DNA of 64,000 bases from Hordeum vulgare subsp. vulgare (GCF_904849725.1 NC_058518.1:390463581-390527580), one strand, 5' to 3'; positions 21,930 through 35,391 are shown, numbered from the stretch's first letter. Program-made: numbers and translations. Notes: a model not told the origin generated them from the letters alone.

Positions 21930-24900
21930 TGCGCTATAGCTTTACTGTTTTTATATGTTCCTAGAGAAAATTTAGTTGAAAGTTGATAGTAGCAAACTTT
22001 GCAGAGGATTGTCCTCGTTGCTACGCAGAAGGCTTATGTCCTTAATGCACCACTCGGTGTGCTGCACCTCGAGCGTCATCTATGGATGCTGTGAACATCT
22101 GACATACACGTTTCTGATGACTACACGATAGTTCAATGCAAAATACTTAATGGCTTAGAAGCAAGGCGCCGAAGACGTTTTGAAACGTCACGGAACATAA
22201 GTGATGTTCTAAAGAGATGAAATTGTGATTTCATGCTTGTGCCCTTGTTAAGAGGTACGAGACCTCTGACAAGATTCTTTGTCCACAAAGTAAAGGAGAA
22301 AAGATCAATCGTTGAGCGTGTGCTCAGATTGTCTGAGTACGACAATCGCTTGAATCAAGTGGGAGTTAATCTTCCAGATGAGATAGTGATGGTTCTCCAA
22401 AGTCACTGCCACCAAGCTGTGAGAGCTTCGTGATGAACTATAACATATCAAGGATAGATACAATGATCCTTGAGCAATTCGCGATGTTTGACAGTGCGAA
22501 AGTAGAAATCAAGAAGGAGCATCAATAGTTGATGGTTAGTAAAACCACTAAGTTTCAAGAAAGGCAAGGGCTAGAAGGGATACTTCGTGAAACGGCAAAA
22601 CAGTTGCTGCACTACTGAAGAGACCCAAGATTAAACCCAAACCCGAGACTAAGTGCTTCTGTAATGAGGGGAACAGTCACTGAGGCAGAGCAACTCTAGA
22701 TACTTGGTAGATAAGAAGGCTGGCAAAAGTCGAAAGAAGTATATTTGATATAAATGATGTTGATGTGTACTTTACTAGTATTCCTAGTAGCACGAGGGTA
22801 TTGGATACTGGTTCGGTTGCTAAGTGATTAGTAACACGAAATGAAAGCTACGGCATAAACGGAGACTAGCTAAAGGCGAGGTGACGATACGTGTTGGAAG
22901 TGTTTCAAAGGTTGATATGATCAAACGTCGCACACTCCATCTACCATCGGGATTGGTGTCAAACCTAAATAATTGTTATTTGGTACTTGCGTTAAGCATG
23001 AACATGATTGGATCGTGTTTATTGCAATACGATTATTCATTTAAAGAGAATAATGGTTACTCTATTTGCTTGAATAAATCACCTTCAATGGTTTATTGTA
23101 TCTCGATCGTAGTGTTACACATGTTCATAATATTGGTGCCAAAAGATACGAGGTAATGATGATAGTACCACTTACTTGTGGCACTGCCGCTTGAGTCATG
23201 TTGGTATAAATTGCATGAAGAGGCTCCATGCTGATGGATCTTTATACTCACTTGATTTTGAATCACTAGTGACATGCAAATCATACCACATGAGCAAGGC
23301 CTTCTTTTCATTGAGATGAAACAAGATAGTAACTTGTTGGAAGTGATACATTTTGATGTATGCAGTCCAATGGGTGCGGAGGCACGTAGTGGATATCATT
23401 ATGTTCTTACTTCAATGACGATTTGAGCAGATACAAGAGTATTTACTTAATGAATCACAAGTCTGAAATATTGAAAGGTTCAATTCTGTTTCAGGAGTGA
23501 AGTTCGTCGTAACAAGAGGATAAACTGTCTACGATATGATCATAGAAATGAATATCTGAGTTACGAGTTTTGGTACGCAGTTAAGACAATGTGGAAATTG
23601 TTTCACAGTTCATGCCACCTGGAACATCATAGTGTGATGATGTGTCTGAATGTCATAGCCACGCACTATTTGGTATGGTGCATGCTATGATGTCTCTTAT
23701 CGAATTACCACTATCGTTTATGGGTTATGCATTAGAGACAACCGCATTCACTTTAAATAGGGCACCGCGTATTTCCGTTGAGATGACACAGTATAGACTC
23801 AGGTTTAGAGAAATCTAAACTGTCGTTTCTTGAAAGTTTGGGGCTTCGGCACTTGTGTGAAAAAGTTTCAGTCGAATAAACTCAAACCCAAAGCGGATAA
23901 ATGCATGTTCATAGGATATCCAAAACAGTTGGGTACATCTCCTATCTCAGATCCGAAAGCAAAGTGTTTGTTTCTAGAAACGGATCCTTTCTCGAGGAAA
24001 GGTTTCTCTCGGAAGAATTGAGTGGGAGGGTGGTAGAACTTAATGAGGTTATCGAACCATCACTTCAACCAGTGTGTAGCAGGGCGCAGGAAGTTATTCC
24101 TATGGCGCCTACACCAATTGAAGTGAAAGCTGATGATGGTGATCATCGAGCATCAGATCAAGTTACTACAAACCTCATAGGTTGACAAGGTCGCGTAGTA
24201 CTGCAGAGTGGTACGGTAACCCTGTCTTGGAGGTCATGTTGTTGAGCAACAGTGAACCTACGAGTTATGGAGAAAGCAATGGTGGGCCCGGATTCCGACA
24301 AATGGATGGAAGCCATGAAATCCGAGAGAGGATCCATGTATGAAAACAAAGTGTAGACTTTGGAAGAACTACTTGATGGTCATTGGACTGTTGAGTAAAG
24401 ATGGATCTTTAAAAGGAAGACAGACGATGATGGTGATAAGTCACTATTAAGAAAAGCTCGACTTGTCGCAAAGATGTTTCCGACAAGATCAAACAGTTGA
24501 CTATGATGAGACTTTCTCACTCGTAGCGATGCTAAAAGTGTGTTAGAATTATGTTAGTAGTTGTTGCATTATTTATGAAATATTGCACATAGGATGTCAA
24601 AACATTGTTTCCTTGACGGTTTCCTTGAGCAAACATTGTATGTGATACAACCAGGAGGTTTTGTCGATCCTAAAGGTACTAGCAAGTATGCAAGCTCCAG
24701 CGATCCTTCAATGGACTGGTGCAAGCATCTCGGAGTTGGAATATACACTTTGATGAGATGATCAAAGATTTTCGGTTTGTACAAGGTTTATGAGAAACTT
24801 GTATTTCCAAAGAAGTGAGTGGGAGCACAATAAAATTTCTGATAAGTATATGTGGTTGACATATTGTGGATCAGAAGTAATATAGAATTTCTGTAAAGCA

Positions 24901-25632
24901 TAAAAGGTTGTTTGAAATGAGTTTTCAAAGGAGTACCTGGATTGCGCTACTTGAACGTTGATCATCAAAGATCTATGGAGATAGATCGAAAGCGCTTAAT
25001 GGAAGTTTCAACAAGATCCATGCCTTGACAAGTTTTGGAAGGAGTTCAAAATAGATCAGCAAAGAAGGAGTTCTTGGTTGCGTTGTGAGGTGTGAATTTG
25101 AGTAAGACTCAAAACCCGACCCCGACAGAATAAAGAGAATAGACGAAGGTCGTCTTCTATGCCTTGGCCGTAGAATCTGAAGTATGCCATGCTGGGTACC
25201 GCACCTGATGTGTGCCTTGACTCAAAGTCTGTTGAGAGGTACAAACAGTGATCCATGATTGAATCACTAGCAGCGGTCAAAATTTATCCTTAGTAACTGA
25301 TGGACTAAAGAATTTTTATCGATTATGGAGGTGGTTAAAGAGTTCGTCGTAAAGGGTTACGTCGATGCAAGCTTTGACACTAATCCGAATAACTATGAGT
25401 AGTGAAACGGATTCGTATAGTAGAGTAGATATTTGGAGTATTTCTGAATAGCACATAGTAGCACCATATATAAGATGACATAAATATTTGTAAAGAACAC
25501 ACGGGTCTGAAAGTTTCAGAACCGTTGACTAAAACCGCTCTCACGAGCAAGACATGATCAGACCCCATGACTATATGGGTGTTGGATTCGTTGGAATCAC
25601 ATGGTGATGTGAACTAGATTATTGACTCTAGT
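21930..25632 (+). pseudogene. Decayed gag-pol of copia 2
   Basis: Homologous along its whole length to a copia gag-pol but broken by many stops and frameshifts. Islands that can still be read are gag (VLRLSEYDNRLNQVGVNLPD, 22315-22380), protease to integrase (LHLPSGLVSNLNNCYLVLAL near 22940, then the WHCRLSHVGIN region near 23180), the integrase/RT linker (MKVWGFGTCVKKFQ, 23830; KADKCMFIGYPK) and RT near 24480-24760. Unlike copia 1, sequence continues through the RT C-terminus and RNase H region to the polypurine tract. It is the most mutated element in the window. Confidence 0.85.
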
Positions 25633-25645
25633 GCAAGTGGGAGAC

Positions 25646-27478
25646 TATTGGAAATATGCCCTAGAGGCAATAATAAATTAGTTATTATTATATTTCTTTG
25701 TTCATGATAATCGTTTATTATCCATGCTATAATTGTATTGATTGGAAACACAGTGCATGTGTGGATACATAGACAAAACACTGTCCCCACTAAGCTTCTA
25801 GTTGACTAGGTCGTTGATCAAAGATAGTCAAGGTTTCCTGACCATAGGCAAGTGTTGTCACTTGATAACGGGATCACATCATTAGGAGAATCATGTGATG
25901 GACTAGACCCAAACTAATAGGCGTAGCATGTTGATCGTGTCATTTTGTTGCTACTGTTTTCTGCGTGTCAAGTATTTGTTCCTATGACCATGAGATCATA
26001 TAACTCACTGACACCGGAGGAATGCTTTGTGTGTATCAAACGTCGCAACGTAACTGGGTGACTATAAAGATGCTCTACACGTATCTCCGAAGGTGTTCGT
26101 TGAGTTAGTATGGATCGAGACTGGGATTTGTCACTCCGTGTGACAGAGAGGTATCTCGGGGCCCACTCGGTAATACAACATCACACACAAGCCTTGCAAG
26201 CAATGTGACTTAGTGTAAGTTGCGGGATCTTGTATTACGGAATGAGTAAAGATACTTGCCGGTAAACGGGATTGAAATAGGTATACGGATACTGACGATC
26301 GAATCTCGGGCAAGTAACATACCGAAGGACAAAGGGAATGACATACGGGATTATATGAATCCCTAGCACTGAGGTTCAAACGATAAGATCTTCGTAGAAT
26401 ATGTAGGATCCAATATGGGCATCCAGGTCCCGCTATTGGATATTGACCGAGGAGTCTCTCGGGTCATGTCTACATAGTTCTCGGACCCGCAGGGTCTGCA
26501 CACTTAAGGTTCGACATTGTTTTGTGCGTATTTGAGTTATATGGTTGGTTACCGAATGTTGTTCGGAGTCCCGGATGAGATCACGAACGTCACGAGGGTT
26601 TCCAGAATGGTCCGGAAACGAAGATTGATATATAGGATGGCCTCATTTGGTTACCGGAAGGTTTTCGTGCATTACCGGAAAAGTTTCGGGCTCATCGGTA
26701 GTGAACTGGGAGTGCCGGGAGGGGTGCCGGGGACCATCAGGAGGGGTGTCACGCCCCAAGGGGTCTCATGGGCTATGGGAAGAGATAAACCAGCCCCTAG
26801 TGGCCTGGAATAAGTTCCCACTAAGGCCCATAAGGTTTGAGAAGGAAAAAACACAAGGTGGAAAGAGTTTCCAAGTGGGAAGGTGGAATCCTACTCCAAG
26901 TAGGATTGGAGTAGGACTCCTCCACCTCCAATTTCGGCCAAAACTTTAGGTTTTGAGGCTGCCTCCTCCCCTCCCTCCCTCCTATATATAGTGGGATTTT
27001 AGGGCTGATTTGAGACAACTTTTGCCACGGCAGCCCGATCACATACCTCCACGGTTTTACCTCTAGATCGCGTTTCTGCGGAGCTCGGGCGGAGCCCTGC
27101 TGAGATTAGATCACCACCAACCTCCGGAGCGCCGTCACGCTGCCGGAGAACTCATCTACCTCTCCGTCTCTCTTGCTGGATCAAGAAGGCTGAGATCATC
27201 GTCGAGCTGTACGTGTGCTGAACGCGGAGGTGCCGTCCGTTCGGCACTAGATCAGAACGGATCGTGGGACGGATCGCGGGACGGTTCATGGGACGGTTCG
27301 CGGGGCGGATCGAGGGACGTGAGGACGTTCCACTACATCAACCGCGTTCACTAACGCTTCAGCTGTGCGATCTACAAGGGTACGTAGATCGGAAATCCCC
27401 TCTCGTAGATGGACATCACCATGATAGGTCTTCATGCGCGTAGGAAATTTTTTGTTTCCCATGCGACGTTCCCCAACA
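25646..27478 (+). repeat. 3' LTR of copia 2
   Basis: 1,833 bp from TATTGGAAATATGCCC to TTCCCCAACA. The terminal TG has become TA. A TATATATA box is at 26983-26990. It follows AGTGGGAGAC, the polypurine tract. Confidence 0.9.
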
Positions 27479-28704
27479 CAACAGAGTAACAGTAGCAGCA
27501 ATGACAGCAGTAGAAGCAAAGTAACGTAGCAAGGACCAGTAGGGAAAACTCGTAGGCATTGGATCGGTGATGGATGATTATGCCGGATGTTATTCATGAT
27601 GCAACAATTATAACACGGAGAGATATGTAACTAGCTCCAATTCGTCAATGTAATGTAGGCATGTATTCCGTATGTAGTCATACGTGCTTAGGAAAAAGAA
27701 CTTGCATGACATCTATTGTCAATCCCTCCCGTGGCAGCGGGGTCCTAATGGAAACTACGGGATATTAAGGTTCTCCTTTTAATAAAGAAACCGACCAATG
27801 CATTAACACTTAGTGAATACATGAACTCCTCATACTATGGTCATCTCCGGGAGTGGTTTCGGCTATTGTCACTCCGGGGTTGCCGGGTCATAACACATAG
27901 TAGGTGACTACAACTTGCAAGATAGGATCAAGAACACACATATATTGGCGACAACATAATAGGTTCAGATCTGAAATCATGGCACTCGGGCCCTAGTGAC
28001 AAGCATTAAGCATGGCAAAGCATCAGCAACATCAATCTCAGAACATAGTGGATACTAGGTTCAATCCCCGTCAAAACTAACTCGATTGCATGATAGATCT
28101 CATCCAACCCATCACCGTCCAGCAAGCCTAATTACTCACGAACGGTGAAGAGCATCATGGAATTGGCGATGAAGGAAGGTTGGTGATGGCGATGGAGATG
28201 ATCTCCCCTCTTTGGAGCCGAGAACGGACTCCAGATCTGCCCTCCAAAGGAAGAACAGGAGGTGGCGGCACCTCCGTATCGTAAAATGCGATGAACTCTT
28301 CTCCTTAATTTTTTTCTGGACGAAAGGGACTAAATAGAGTTGGATTTGGAGGCGGTGGAGCAATGTGGGCCCCACAAGCCTGCCAGGCGCGGCCGGGGGG
28401 GGTCGTGCATGGTGGGCTTGTGGGCTCCATGCTCCACCCCTCCGGTTGATTCTTGCGCCAGTATTTTTTATATATTCCACAAAAAATCCCCGTAAATTTC
28501 CAGGTCATTCCAAGAACTTTTATTTCTGCGCAAAAATAACACCATGGCAATTCTGCTGAAAACAGCGTTAGTCCTGGTTAGTTCCATTCAAATCATGCAA
28601 ATTAAACAGCGTTAGTCCGGGTTAGTTCCATTCAAATCATGCAAATTAGAGTCCAAAACAAGGGCAAAAGAGTTTGGAAAAGTAGATACGATGGAGACGT
28701 ATCA
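27479..28704 (-). repeat. LTR of element B, outer fragment
   Basis: This continues the LTR interrupted at 19160 and ends GGAGACGTATCA at 28704. It includes the CCGGGAGTGG...CTCCGGGGTTGCC stretch also seen, duplicated, in the LTR unit at 3388-5620. A 44-bp tandem duplication (28561-28648) is private to this copy. The right flank is TATGT; the matching left duplication is lost with the element's other end. Confidence 0.85.
28561..28648. repeat. 44-bp tandem duplication in element B LTR
   Basis: AACAGCGTTAGTCC...GCAAATTA at 28561-28604 repeats at 28605-28648, with one difference seen (CTGG against CGGG). The LTR unit at 3388 has the region once. Confidence 0.9.
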
Positions 28705-28993
28705 TATGTTCAAATTATCGGTATCTTGCATGGATGTGAGTTTTGCTATTTACAATGCTGGCATGATCTCTTGCCCGGAATTCAACACGGGTCTTCTACT
28801 GTGGGGTCCCAATGGTGCCAAACAACATCCTCTCTCGGATCCGGAGTTATAACAAGGATGGACTATGGTATATTGATCCCGTAATTCAAATTCATATGCA
28901 GATGGAGTGAGAAGACCAGGAATTTTTTGACAACCAGATTCAAATGATGCACCCGGGTGGAATCACAGCAATCAAGTTCCTACTAGATCAAAA

Positions 28994-31770
28994 GTGCCAA
29001 TTACTAGGGTTTTTAACTGTCTTCAATTCCGTGGTGAACAGCGTCATGATGGTGTGAGACCGTCGTGCCTGCATTTCCAAAGTAGTAGGGCCGACGAGGC
29101 TGGGAATTTTGCGTCGTCCAACCCAACTCAGTCCAATAGGGCCTTCTGTGGTTGTTGCCTTCTGCAGGGCCATGAAAGGCCGGCCTGCAAGAACAGAATC
29201 CGGTGTCGCAAGTGTAAGTGGTGGGGCCATATCGTTAGTGTGTGCGGTTTCGATTTCGGATCATTTGCAACGGCTAATCAACAAATCATCTCAGGCTCGT
29301 CTTCTGCATTTACTCGCAAGTTTAATGCCGAAATCATTGCCCAACCTGCCCGCACTGTTCCTCCTCCAGGTAATCCAGGTAGAACCTACCTTTCTCGGGA
29401 GGCTTCTCATCCTCCCTCTTCTCCACCGCAATCTGCTCCGGTGCCACCACCACCACCAAGACCTCCCATCGACACGACACAACAACCGATTGTAGGGCCT
29501 GAGATGGCCAACTTTGTCTTTGATCCTGCGTCTTTCTTGTTGTCACATCATCATGGAGTAGTAGTGGAAGGCAGGCTTGCTTGGGTCCGTGTCATTTCTT
29601 CTCCAGCTCCTCACAGACATGAAGATTGGGCAATTGCTACAATCATCCCCATGCCAAATCAGCAGGTCCTTTTCCCCAGTGTAAGTCAGCACATAGGAGA
29701 GTTTATTACTAAGGTTAAGCATATAGGGTATTCAGAGATCTGTAAATGCCCCTTTGGTTAGGCCTATGTCAGATTCAACTCTTTATTTGATAGAGATGTT
29801 GTGGTATTACAAATCCCTCATATTTTAGGGGATGTGCATGTCATTTTCCAAGGCATAATCAGGATCTCAACTGGAGAAAACTTGAAATGAACACAGATGT
29901 TTGGGTTCTTCTCGTAGGATTTCCATTTGACAAAAGAGACATTCATGAAATTGCAAATGTTGTGTGTTGTTTTGGCAAACTTAATCTCCCAGCCGGAGCA
30001 AGAAGTTGAAAAGCAGCCGTTTTGATTAAAATCAGGGTTGATGAGCTCAGGCATATTCCGTCGAGCATAGTTGTAGGGGGAGGCAGATGAAGCAAACACT
30101 GAATCCTGGACTGTTCGAATAGTGATAATTCAACAAGAAATGCTTGCTCGAGGACCACCTAATGAAGATCCTATACCTCATAATGGTAATCCCAACCCAA
30201 TGCCTAATAATCCAAATTCCCATCCCAACCACCAGAATCATTTTATTGGGCCTTTAATGGAGCATCAAGCACATGATGATATGCATCAGCAGCATAACCA
30301 GCGAGACCTTAACGTGGGCCAAGAGCCCCTTGAAGAGGTTGAGGGAGAAGATGAGGATGATATGTCAGGTTGGGGACATTAGGCAATGCCAGTAGAGAAT
30401 GAACTCACTGAACAAGAAATAGAAGAAGGGGAATTCCTGGAATTAGTTGATTTAGTTCAACCACTTGATGGCCATTTGCATGAGAAACTTCCTCACATGG
30501 ATGTGAACAGTGAGATAACTATCTCTATGGGCTCTAAAGAGATTATCCCACCTGCTTTTGTGGAAGACATAACATCTCCACATGCTTTCCTAGAGGACAT
30601 GGCTGCTCCAATGCTAGAGGGAAATTAAGATTTGAACTTATTGGGCCAAGATCAATTCAACCTGAATGGGCTACTTGATTTGAACTTAATCCTTGGGCCC
30701 ATTCAATCCCAATAGCCAATGGAAGTCCAACCCCACATGCTACTGTGAAGAAGGCCCACGACTGCAAGATTTCTATTTTGTCCCAATTCAGATCTCACAT
30801 GCGCATCCCCATGCTCAACCAGAGTTGGAGAAGCAGTTGCTCCTTATGTGCATCCTTGAGATCATAACAACATTTTTGAGTTAGAAACCCCAGTGGAACT
30901 TCCTCTACATATCAATCAGGATTAGTGGGATAATAATACAAACTTCTTTGATTTAGATTTGGTAGGGGGAGAGGACCCATAATGTAACTTGTCAATCCAA
31001 GAGACATGTCAATTTCTCTAGACATAAATTCAAACTTCAGCATCCGTGTTGGTGAGGAAATTGTAATTGTGGATAATTCTCAGAGTCCATCCTCAACTGA
31101 CTAGCCATTCTATGTTGAAGCCCAGTCAATTTATATTTCCTCTGCATTCTCAGCTCCCCTTGGATTTAATATTAAAGGTAAATATGTGCCACTAATGAAT
31201 GAGCCTGCTCTAAAGGACAACTCTTCACATCCTCAAGTTGGAGAGGAAAGTCTGGCTTCTTGGAAGCAGTTATTTGCATCTGGAAATGAAACTATTCCTC
31301 CAATAGAAGTACGTGCTGATTGGGTAAATTTTATTTGTTCTACTCTTCTCACCCCTGATAAATTCCAGTGGACAAAATGCTTTCTGCAATCCCCAATGTG
31401 GCAAATAATAAGAGAAGGCTCAAACTCTGATGATTACTTAAATTTCTATGTTCCTACTCATTGTCGTGTTCTTATGGCTCCCATGTGCATTCAGAATACT
31501 ATGTTTGAAGAATTTCAAAGCTTGGATATTCCAAAGCCAACAGAGGATGCCTTGCAAGGCAAGAGAAAGAGCGGAAGACCCTTGGTAGAGTCTGAGGTAA
31601 GAAGGAGTATGAGACTTCAACAAATTAGTAAAGGGTACAAAGTTAAAACATGCAAAGATTCCAACCGCATGTCCTCCTCGACTAAACCTCCAATCTGTAA
31701 CAGTAAAGTGGTTAAAAATCTCAATTCCTCTTATTGCAAGGTGCATGAGAAGGCTACTGGAGAAGGGTAG
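28994..31770 (+). pseudogene. LINE ORF1 (nucleic-acid-binding, zinc knuckles)
   Basis: LINE ORF1 proteins bind the element RNA. The first open stretch (28994-29761) has two CX2CX4HX4C knuckles at about residues 52-65 and 71-84 (CRKCKWWGHIVSVC is the second), then a Pro-rich stretch and a block ending ICKCPFG at a stop at 29759. Downstream islands at 30122-30628 (acidic, EEVEGEDEDD) and 31186-31770 (WVNFICSTLLTPDKFQW, SEVRRSMRLQQISKGYK) look like the usual variable middle and basic C-terminus of cereal LINE ORF1. Several stops and shifts separate them, and 29762-30121 is too decayed to follow exactly. Confidence 0.75.
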
Positions 31771-32106
31771 CTCTCAAAAAGAAGGCCAAAAAGGAGCCAA
31801 GCAGCCAGCATGGAAGGACTAAAGCTTGAGGAGGGATTGAAGTGCAAGATTAGAACTATTACCATTAGTGTAATCATTTGCTCTTTTGCAACAAGAGACT
31901 AGGACTTAGATCACTTCATTTTTGTCATGATTTATTTACTTCAGATATGGATGTAATGCACTTTGGATGTCATGTATGGGACTGGGTTGTTCTTTATGAT
32001 CTGGAATTATGGATGGAAGACTCTTTGGAAGTTATGTATGGGACTTAGTTGCTCTTTCTTGAGTTATGCAACTCTTTTATAAGATTTTGATCACATGAAC
32101 AAATTC
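31771..32106 (+). other. Spacer between LINE ORF1 and ORF2
   Basis: About 335 bp without a conserved frame, AT-rich, in the position of the inter-ORF spacer of plant LINEs. Nothing else is visible in it. Confidence 0.6.
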
Positions 32107-35100
32107 TAGAAAATACTGAATTGGAACATAAGGGTTATTAATTCTAGTGATAAAGGGTTGGCTATCTCGAATAAAATTGATGAAATCGACTGTGCCATTG
32201 TCTATCTTCAAGAAACTAAAAGAGAAGGTTTTGATAGCAATTACATAAAAAAACTATTGTCCGAGAATATTAAACAAGTTTGAGTTCACCCATCCATTGG
32301 AGCCTCTCGTGGTTTATTAATTGTATGGAATGGTAATCTTTTTCAAGGAGAATGTGTGTTTAAAAATGATTTCTCATTATCAGTAAGATTCACATCCTTG
32401 CTTAATGGAAATTCTTGGATCCTTACAAATATTTATGGGCCATGTTATAACGTGGGAAGAATTGGTTTTCTCGACTCGTTCAAGAATATTCAAATGCCTG
32501 CTGAGACAGATTGGATCATTACTGGGGATTTTAACTATATCAGGCGCCCACATAACAGGAATTAGGGTAATGGTAATTTTAGACAAATGCTACAATTCAA
32601 TGAGGCTAAGATCACTAGCTTTAGTTGAAATTCCTCTCAAAGGGAGAAGTTTCACTTGGAGTAACATGCAACATGCCCCATTGCTGAGAAAGTTAGATTG
32701 GGTTTTCACTTCTGAAAGTTGGTCCAACAATTATCCTAACACTATGGTCGTGCCTCTTTCCAAACCAGTCTCTTATCATGTTCCTACTATGATTTGTATT
32801 ACTACAGAATCATTGGCTGCATCACCCAGATTTAAAATATTTAGTGCAACAGATCTGGGCCCAACCTGTTCTAGAAACCAATAGTGCAAAGATAATTACT
32901 GCCAAATTCAAGAGACTAAGAAAAGGGCTCAAAATTTGGAGCAAAAATCTTTCCAACTTGCAATAAATAAGCAAAGCTACTAATGAAGTGATTGCTATGT
33001 GGGACTTCTTTGAAGAATATACAGAACTTTCTCCACATGAAAGCATCGGAAGGAATGTTTTAAAAGCGCTCCTGCTTAAGATATTATCATTTCAGAGGAT
33101 TTATTGGAGATAAACGGCAACCATTAGATGGGTGAAATTTGGAGATAAAAATTCAAAAAAAAGAAGCAAAAGCCACCATCAAATTCAGGAAAAATTATAT
33201 TCATCAGCTGCAGGATGAACATGGTAACGAGCACTCAAGTCATGTGGCAAAAGCCTCCATCCTGTGGAAGTCTTTTAAGGACAGGCTTGGACAATCCTCA
33301 GATACAAGCAACCCACTTGATTTAATTTCAAATATTCAACGAGTGGAAGGACTAGAGGACCTTGAGCTCCCATTCTCAGAGAAGGAAATTTATGATGTAG
33401 TTAAAATCTCCCCTCAGATAAAGCACTTGACCCAAATGGATTTAATGGAGATTTCATTAAATGTTGTTGGGAGATTATCGCCATGGGCTTCTACAAGCTT
33501 ATTCAGGACTTCCAAGAGGGAAATATTTATCTGCAAAACATCATTTATTATTTCATCACACTTATACCCAAAAAGGATAATCCCCAAAGACCTAATGACT
33601 TCACGGCAATTTATTTGCTCAACACTTCTATGAAGATCATTACCAAACTGTTGGCTAATAGGTTGCAAAGCATGATTTTAAAAACTGGCCGTGAAAATCA
33701 ATATGGCTTCCTCAAGAAGAGAGAAATTCAAGATTGCCTAGCCTGGGCATTTGAATACATTCATTAGTGTCAACAATAAAAAAACCACTGTAATGCTAAA
33801 ACTAGATTTTGAAAAGGCTTTCGACCTTATTGAACATAAGACCATTTTAGACATTCCCACGGCAAGAGGATTTGAAGAAAAATGGTTGACATGGATTCAA
33901 ATGATACTCTCTTATGGAACTTCTGTTGTGTTGCTTAATGGTGTCCCTAGGAAGATTTTCCACTGCACGACAGGTGTGAGAGAAGGGGACCCTCTTTCCC
34001 CCTGAGTTTTGTCTTGGCAGCTGATCTCTTGCAAACTACTCTCAATGAAGCAATGCATCACAATCTGATTTCAACCCCAATTCACAGCAGTGCATGCCCA
34101 AAATTTGAGTAGTCCAATATGCTAATGATACAATCATTGTGTTGCCTACAATTCCTACACAACTGATGCAGGTCAACAATCTGTTGCTTCACTACTCAGA
34201 ATGCACTTGACTAAAAGTCAACTAGAGCAAGTCTTTTTTGGTCCCCATTAATGTCCCTAAAGACTGCTTGCCTCTTCTACTGGAAAATTTAGGATGTAAA
34301 CAATGTTCTTTCCCCTTTAATTATCTGGGACTCCCAATGAGAACCATAAGACCAAAAATGGAAGACTTCAACCCAATCATGACAAGAGTTGAAAGATGGA
34401 TTTTAGGGTGCTCCATTATGTTGTCATATGATGCTAGACTGCAACCGATTAAGTGAGTCTTCTCCTCATTACCAATTTTGTTTATGTGCACATAGGCTCT
34501 TCCCAAAGGAGTAGTAGAGCAAATAACTTAATATCTCATGCATTTTTTTGGAGGAAATATGGTATGATTGAGACAGGAACTGCATTTTTTGCTTGGGACA
34601 AAGTTAGCAAGCCCAAATCTCAAGGAGGTCTAGGAATGTTGGATATTGTTACTCACAATAAGGCTCTGCCGATGAAGAACATTTACAAATTCCTAAACAA
34701 TGAAGAAGTGCCTGGGGTTAAGTTAATCTGGGAAAGATACTATCACGCAAATGTACCCACAGAAAAAAGGGAAGGATCATTCTGGTCGGAAGCACACATG
34801 ACACTCTTACCTAAGTTTAAAAAGGTCACCAAGTGTAAGGTTTCCTCAGGGCAAACAATTCTATTCTAGAAGGACAACTAGGCCGGAGAACCTCTTCAAC
34901 AAAAATTCCCTGAACTTCATTCGTTTGCTCATAAGGATACAATCCTTGTCAAAGATTTTTGTAGCTTCGAAAACCTGGAAAATCATTTTCTAATGTCTCT
35001 CTTTACTGAAGCATTCCAATAGTTCAATCAATTGATGGAGATCCTTCCAAATTTGGACAATGAAGATAAGGCTATTTGGAGTTGTAATGAAGTGCAAAAC

Positions 35101-35391
35101 AAATATTATTCCATGAGTATGTACAAACATCTGATGGGCAATAAGGGAGGGCATCCTCTCTTCAAGATTATCTAGAACACCTCAAGCAGACTTAAGCAAA
35201 AATCTTCTTTTGGCTGGTGTCTCATTGCAGAATAAACACTAGATCACTTCTTAAGAGGAAAGGTATGCAGATCAATAATGTTCAATGTCCAAACTGCAAT
35301 CAACAAGCTGAAGAAATAGCTTTGCGTCTTCTTTGAGACTGCAATTTTTCTCAACAATGCTGGGATACTTTGGTTCTCAATAGAAAGAAAG
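32107..35391 (+). pseudogene. LINE ORF2 (endonuclease, reverse transcriptase), 5' part
   Basis: ORF2 nicks target DNA and primes reverse transcription from it. The apurinic-type endonuclease shows ILNWNIR at its start, LQETKRE, ILTNIYGPC and TGDFNYI. RT shows LIPKKDNPQRPNDF, LANRLQSM, MLKLDFEKAFD and GVREGDPLSP. The catalytic YADD box reads YAND (34118-34129), a loss of the first catalytic Asp. A Cys/His zinc region near 35270-35350 (QCPNCNQQAEE) begins the C-terminus. Stops occur throughout (for example 32281 and 34004). The frame is cut at 35391 by the chromovirus and resumes at 62843. Confidence 0.85.
35387..35391. repeat. Target-site duplication GAAAG, left copy
   Basis: GAAAG directly precedes the chromovirus LTR start (TATAACGAC, a TG-to-TA mutated edge). 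The same five bases follow the far LTR end at 62838-62842. Confidence 0.9.

Larger units (their letters stand above)
19360..27478 (+). mobile_element. BARE/WIS/Angela-type Ty1/copia element (copia 2), degenerate
   Basis: Plus-strand element: 5'-truncated LTR (19360-20686), primer site TGGCATCATGAGC (20688-20700), leader, decayed gag-pol, polypurine tract (GTGGGAGAC, about 25637-25645) and a complete 3' LTR (25646-27478). Its left LTR lacks the first several hundred bases and joins the filler. The host flanks, GCAAC on the left and CAACA on the right, fit insertion into the repeat tract of element B's LTR. Confidence 0.9.
16854..28704 (-). mobile_element. Athila-type Ty3/gypsy element B (5' part only)
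   Basis: Read on the minus strand: 5' LTR (28704 to 27479 and 19160 to 18905), primer site 18893-18877 and gag to 16854. The LTR is split by copia 2 and a filler segment. The element's pol and 3' LTR are missing. The copia 1 LTR abuts gag, but the sequence left of copia 1 is unrelated, which indicates a deletion or rearrangement. Its LTR is the same family as the LTR unit at 3388-5620. Confidence 0.82.
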
